A DNA stretch of 5,153 nucleotides from Lachnospiraceae bacterium (GTDB lineage: Bacteria; Bacillota_A; Clostridia; Lachnospirales; Lachnospiraceae): assembly GCA_017553665.1 (NCBI GenBank), contig JAFZKM010000142.1:1-5153 (forward strand), given 5' to 3'. A model generated the notes under the pieces. It saw only the letters and a program-made list of their open reading frames with translations. It did not search any database and was not told the DNA's origin. A program made the translations under genes and the position numbers. Shown here piece after piece: positions 4,217 to 5,153 of the stretch (within the stretch, counting starts at the first letter, position 1; every line of letters starts with the position of its first letter).

Positions 4217-5153
4217 ATGGTCATAAAGATTGAGAAAATCAAGGCTTTGCTGTATGAGAACGGGAACGCGGTGATCAGAAATGCTGATATCTATATTAAG
4301 GATGACCGCATCGTTAAGGTCGATACCGCGATGCAGGCTCAGGATGCTCCGAAGGCCGACAAGGTCATCGACGGAAAGGACAGGCTAGCGATCCCGGGAC
4401 TGATCAATGCGCATACGCACGCGTACATGACCATGTTCAGGAATATCGCGGATGACGTACCGTTTACGACGTGGCTTTTTGACACGATCGAACCCCTCGA
4501 GGACGCGATGACGCCGGAGGAGAGCTATTTCGGAACGCTGCTCGCGAATATGGAGATGATCCGTACCGGAACCACTTCATATGTAGATATGTACATCTGT
4601 CCCGATGTGAACGCGAAGGCGGCTAAGGAGAGCGGACTCAGGGCCTGCTTCACAAGGGGCATCGTAGGAAGCGAGTATAACGATGAGGGCGGAATGCGCC
4701 GCGTAGGCGAGGCCCTGCACGATCTGGAGACCTGGTGCGACGGGGACCTGCGATTCGCGATGCTCGGGCCTCACGCGCCTTATTCATGCAGCGGCGATTT
4801 CCTGAAGCATGTCGTTGAGATCGCTAAGGAGCGCGGGCTCGGACTTAACATGCATGTGGCCGAGGGACAGACCGAGGTCAATATGTGCCGTGAGAAATAC
4901 AACATGACGCCCGTTGAGTACGTGGACAGCATGGGTGTGTTCGATGTCCACAGCATAGCCGCGCACTGTGTATATCTTGAGGATCATGACTTTGACATAC
5001 TGAAGGCGAAAAACGTGAACGTCGCGATCAACCCGTTCAGCAACGCGAAGCTCGCGAACGGCTTCTCACCCGTGCCGAAGATGCTGGATAAAGGCCTTAA
5101 CATCTGTATCGGTACCGACGGAGCTGCCAGCAACAATTCATTGAACATGTTCA
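4217..5153 (+). CDS. mtaD: 5-methylthioadenosine/S-adenosylhomocysteine deaminase-family amidohydrolase, 3' end beyond window
   Basis: This is a cytoplasmic metal-dependent hydrolase of the TrzA/AtzA/MtaD group. MtaD members deaminate 5'-methylthioadenosine and S-adenosylhomocysteine (some also adenosine) to the inosine forms, clearing by-products of SAM use. The ATG at 4217 follows AAAGGAG (4203-4209) at 7 nt; 312 codons are present of an expected 420-440. Visible motifs are PGLINAHTHA (60-69) with metal ligands H66 and H68; RTGTTSYVDMY; GPHAPYSCS with H186; MHVAE with metal ligand H213 and catalytic E216; AAHCVYL with H250; NPFSNAKLANGFSPVPKML; and GTDGAASNN with metal ligand D301. All expected catalytic positions in the visible part are intact. 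The family also holds guanine, chlorohydrolase and other deaminases; the HAPYSCS, SNAKLANG and TDGAASNN blocks favour MtaD, but substrate specificity is not proven by sequence. It is set apart from the upstream operon by terminators and its own promoter. Confidence 0.9.
   Translation, partial: MVIKIEKIKALLYENGNAVIRNADIYIKDDRIVKVDTAMQAQDAPKADKVIDGKDRLAIPGLINAHTHAYMTMFRNIADDVPFTTWLFDTIEPLEDAMTPEESYFGTLLANMEMIRTGTTSYVDMYICPDVNAKAAKESGLRACFTRGIVGSEYNDEGGMRRVGEALHDLETWCDGDLRFAMLGPHAPYSCSGDFLKHVVEIAKERGLGLNMHVAEGQTEVNMCREKYNMTPVEYVDSMGVFDVHSIAAHCVYLEDHDFDILKAKNVNVAINPFSNAKLANGFSPVPKMLDKGLNICIGTDGAASNNSLNMF

Noticed and set aside
3637..4242. A 201-codon minus-strand open frame covering the receiver-Hpt end and the intergenic region
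   Set aside because: It is antisense to a well-supported gene and to the terminators, has no credible ribosome binding site or domain, and is explained as a shadow frame.

Overview
This 5.15 kb window looks like a chromosomal stretch from a Gram-positive anaerobe of the class Clostridia, probably Lachnospiraceae-like. That placement is an inference. It rests on strong GGAGG-type ribosome binding sites with TTG and GTG starts, textbook sigma-A promoters with 17-bp spacers, a Firmicutes-type TPP riboswitch in front of an ECF-type thiamine transporter, a stand-alone receiver-Hpt protein, and coding DNA of roughly balanced G+C beside AT-rich intergenic DNA. No insertion sequence, phage gene, CRISPR array, tRNA or rRNA was seen.

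Layout. Positions 1-798 (minus strand) hold thiT, the substrate-binding S component of a thiamine ECF transporter, with its 3' end cut by the window edge. It is preceded by a roughly 100-nt expression platform, a complete TPP aptamer (899-990) and a near-consensus promoter (1001-1029). A second promoter (1053-1081) fires the other way into a tight plus-strand cluster: proC (1133-1945, TTG start), proB (1947-2792, one base after proC) and a response regulator receiver-Hpt fusion (2785-3903, GTG start inside the end of proB). Two plus-strand intrinsic terminator candidates follow (3924-3965 and 3997-4023). An AT-rich promoter region with two adjacent palindromes, and a leader of about 118 nt that folds on paper into a hairpin plus a three-way junction, then lead into mtaD (4217 to beyond 5153). 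mtaD encodes a 5-methylthioadenosine/S-adenosylhomocysteine deaminase-family amidohydrolase and is cut by the right edge.

How the genes work together. ProB (glutamate 5-kinase) and ProC (pyrroline-5-carboxylate reductase) catalyse the first and last steps of proline synthesis from glutamate. The middle enzyme, ProA, is not in the window. The receiver-Hpt protein has no output domain and looks like a phosphorelay intermediate. Its translational coupling to proB is the odd feature of the operon. thiT and mtaD are separate units: thiamine uptake controlled by a known riboswitch, and adenosine-thioether salvage behind a leader whose structure I do not recognise. The mtaD leader and the proB/receiver-Hpt coupling are the two things here most worth following up.
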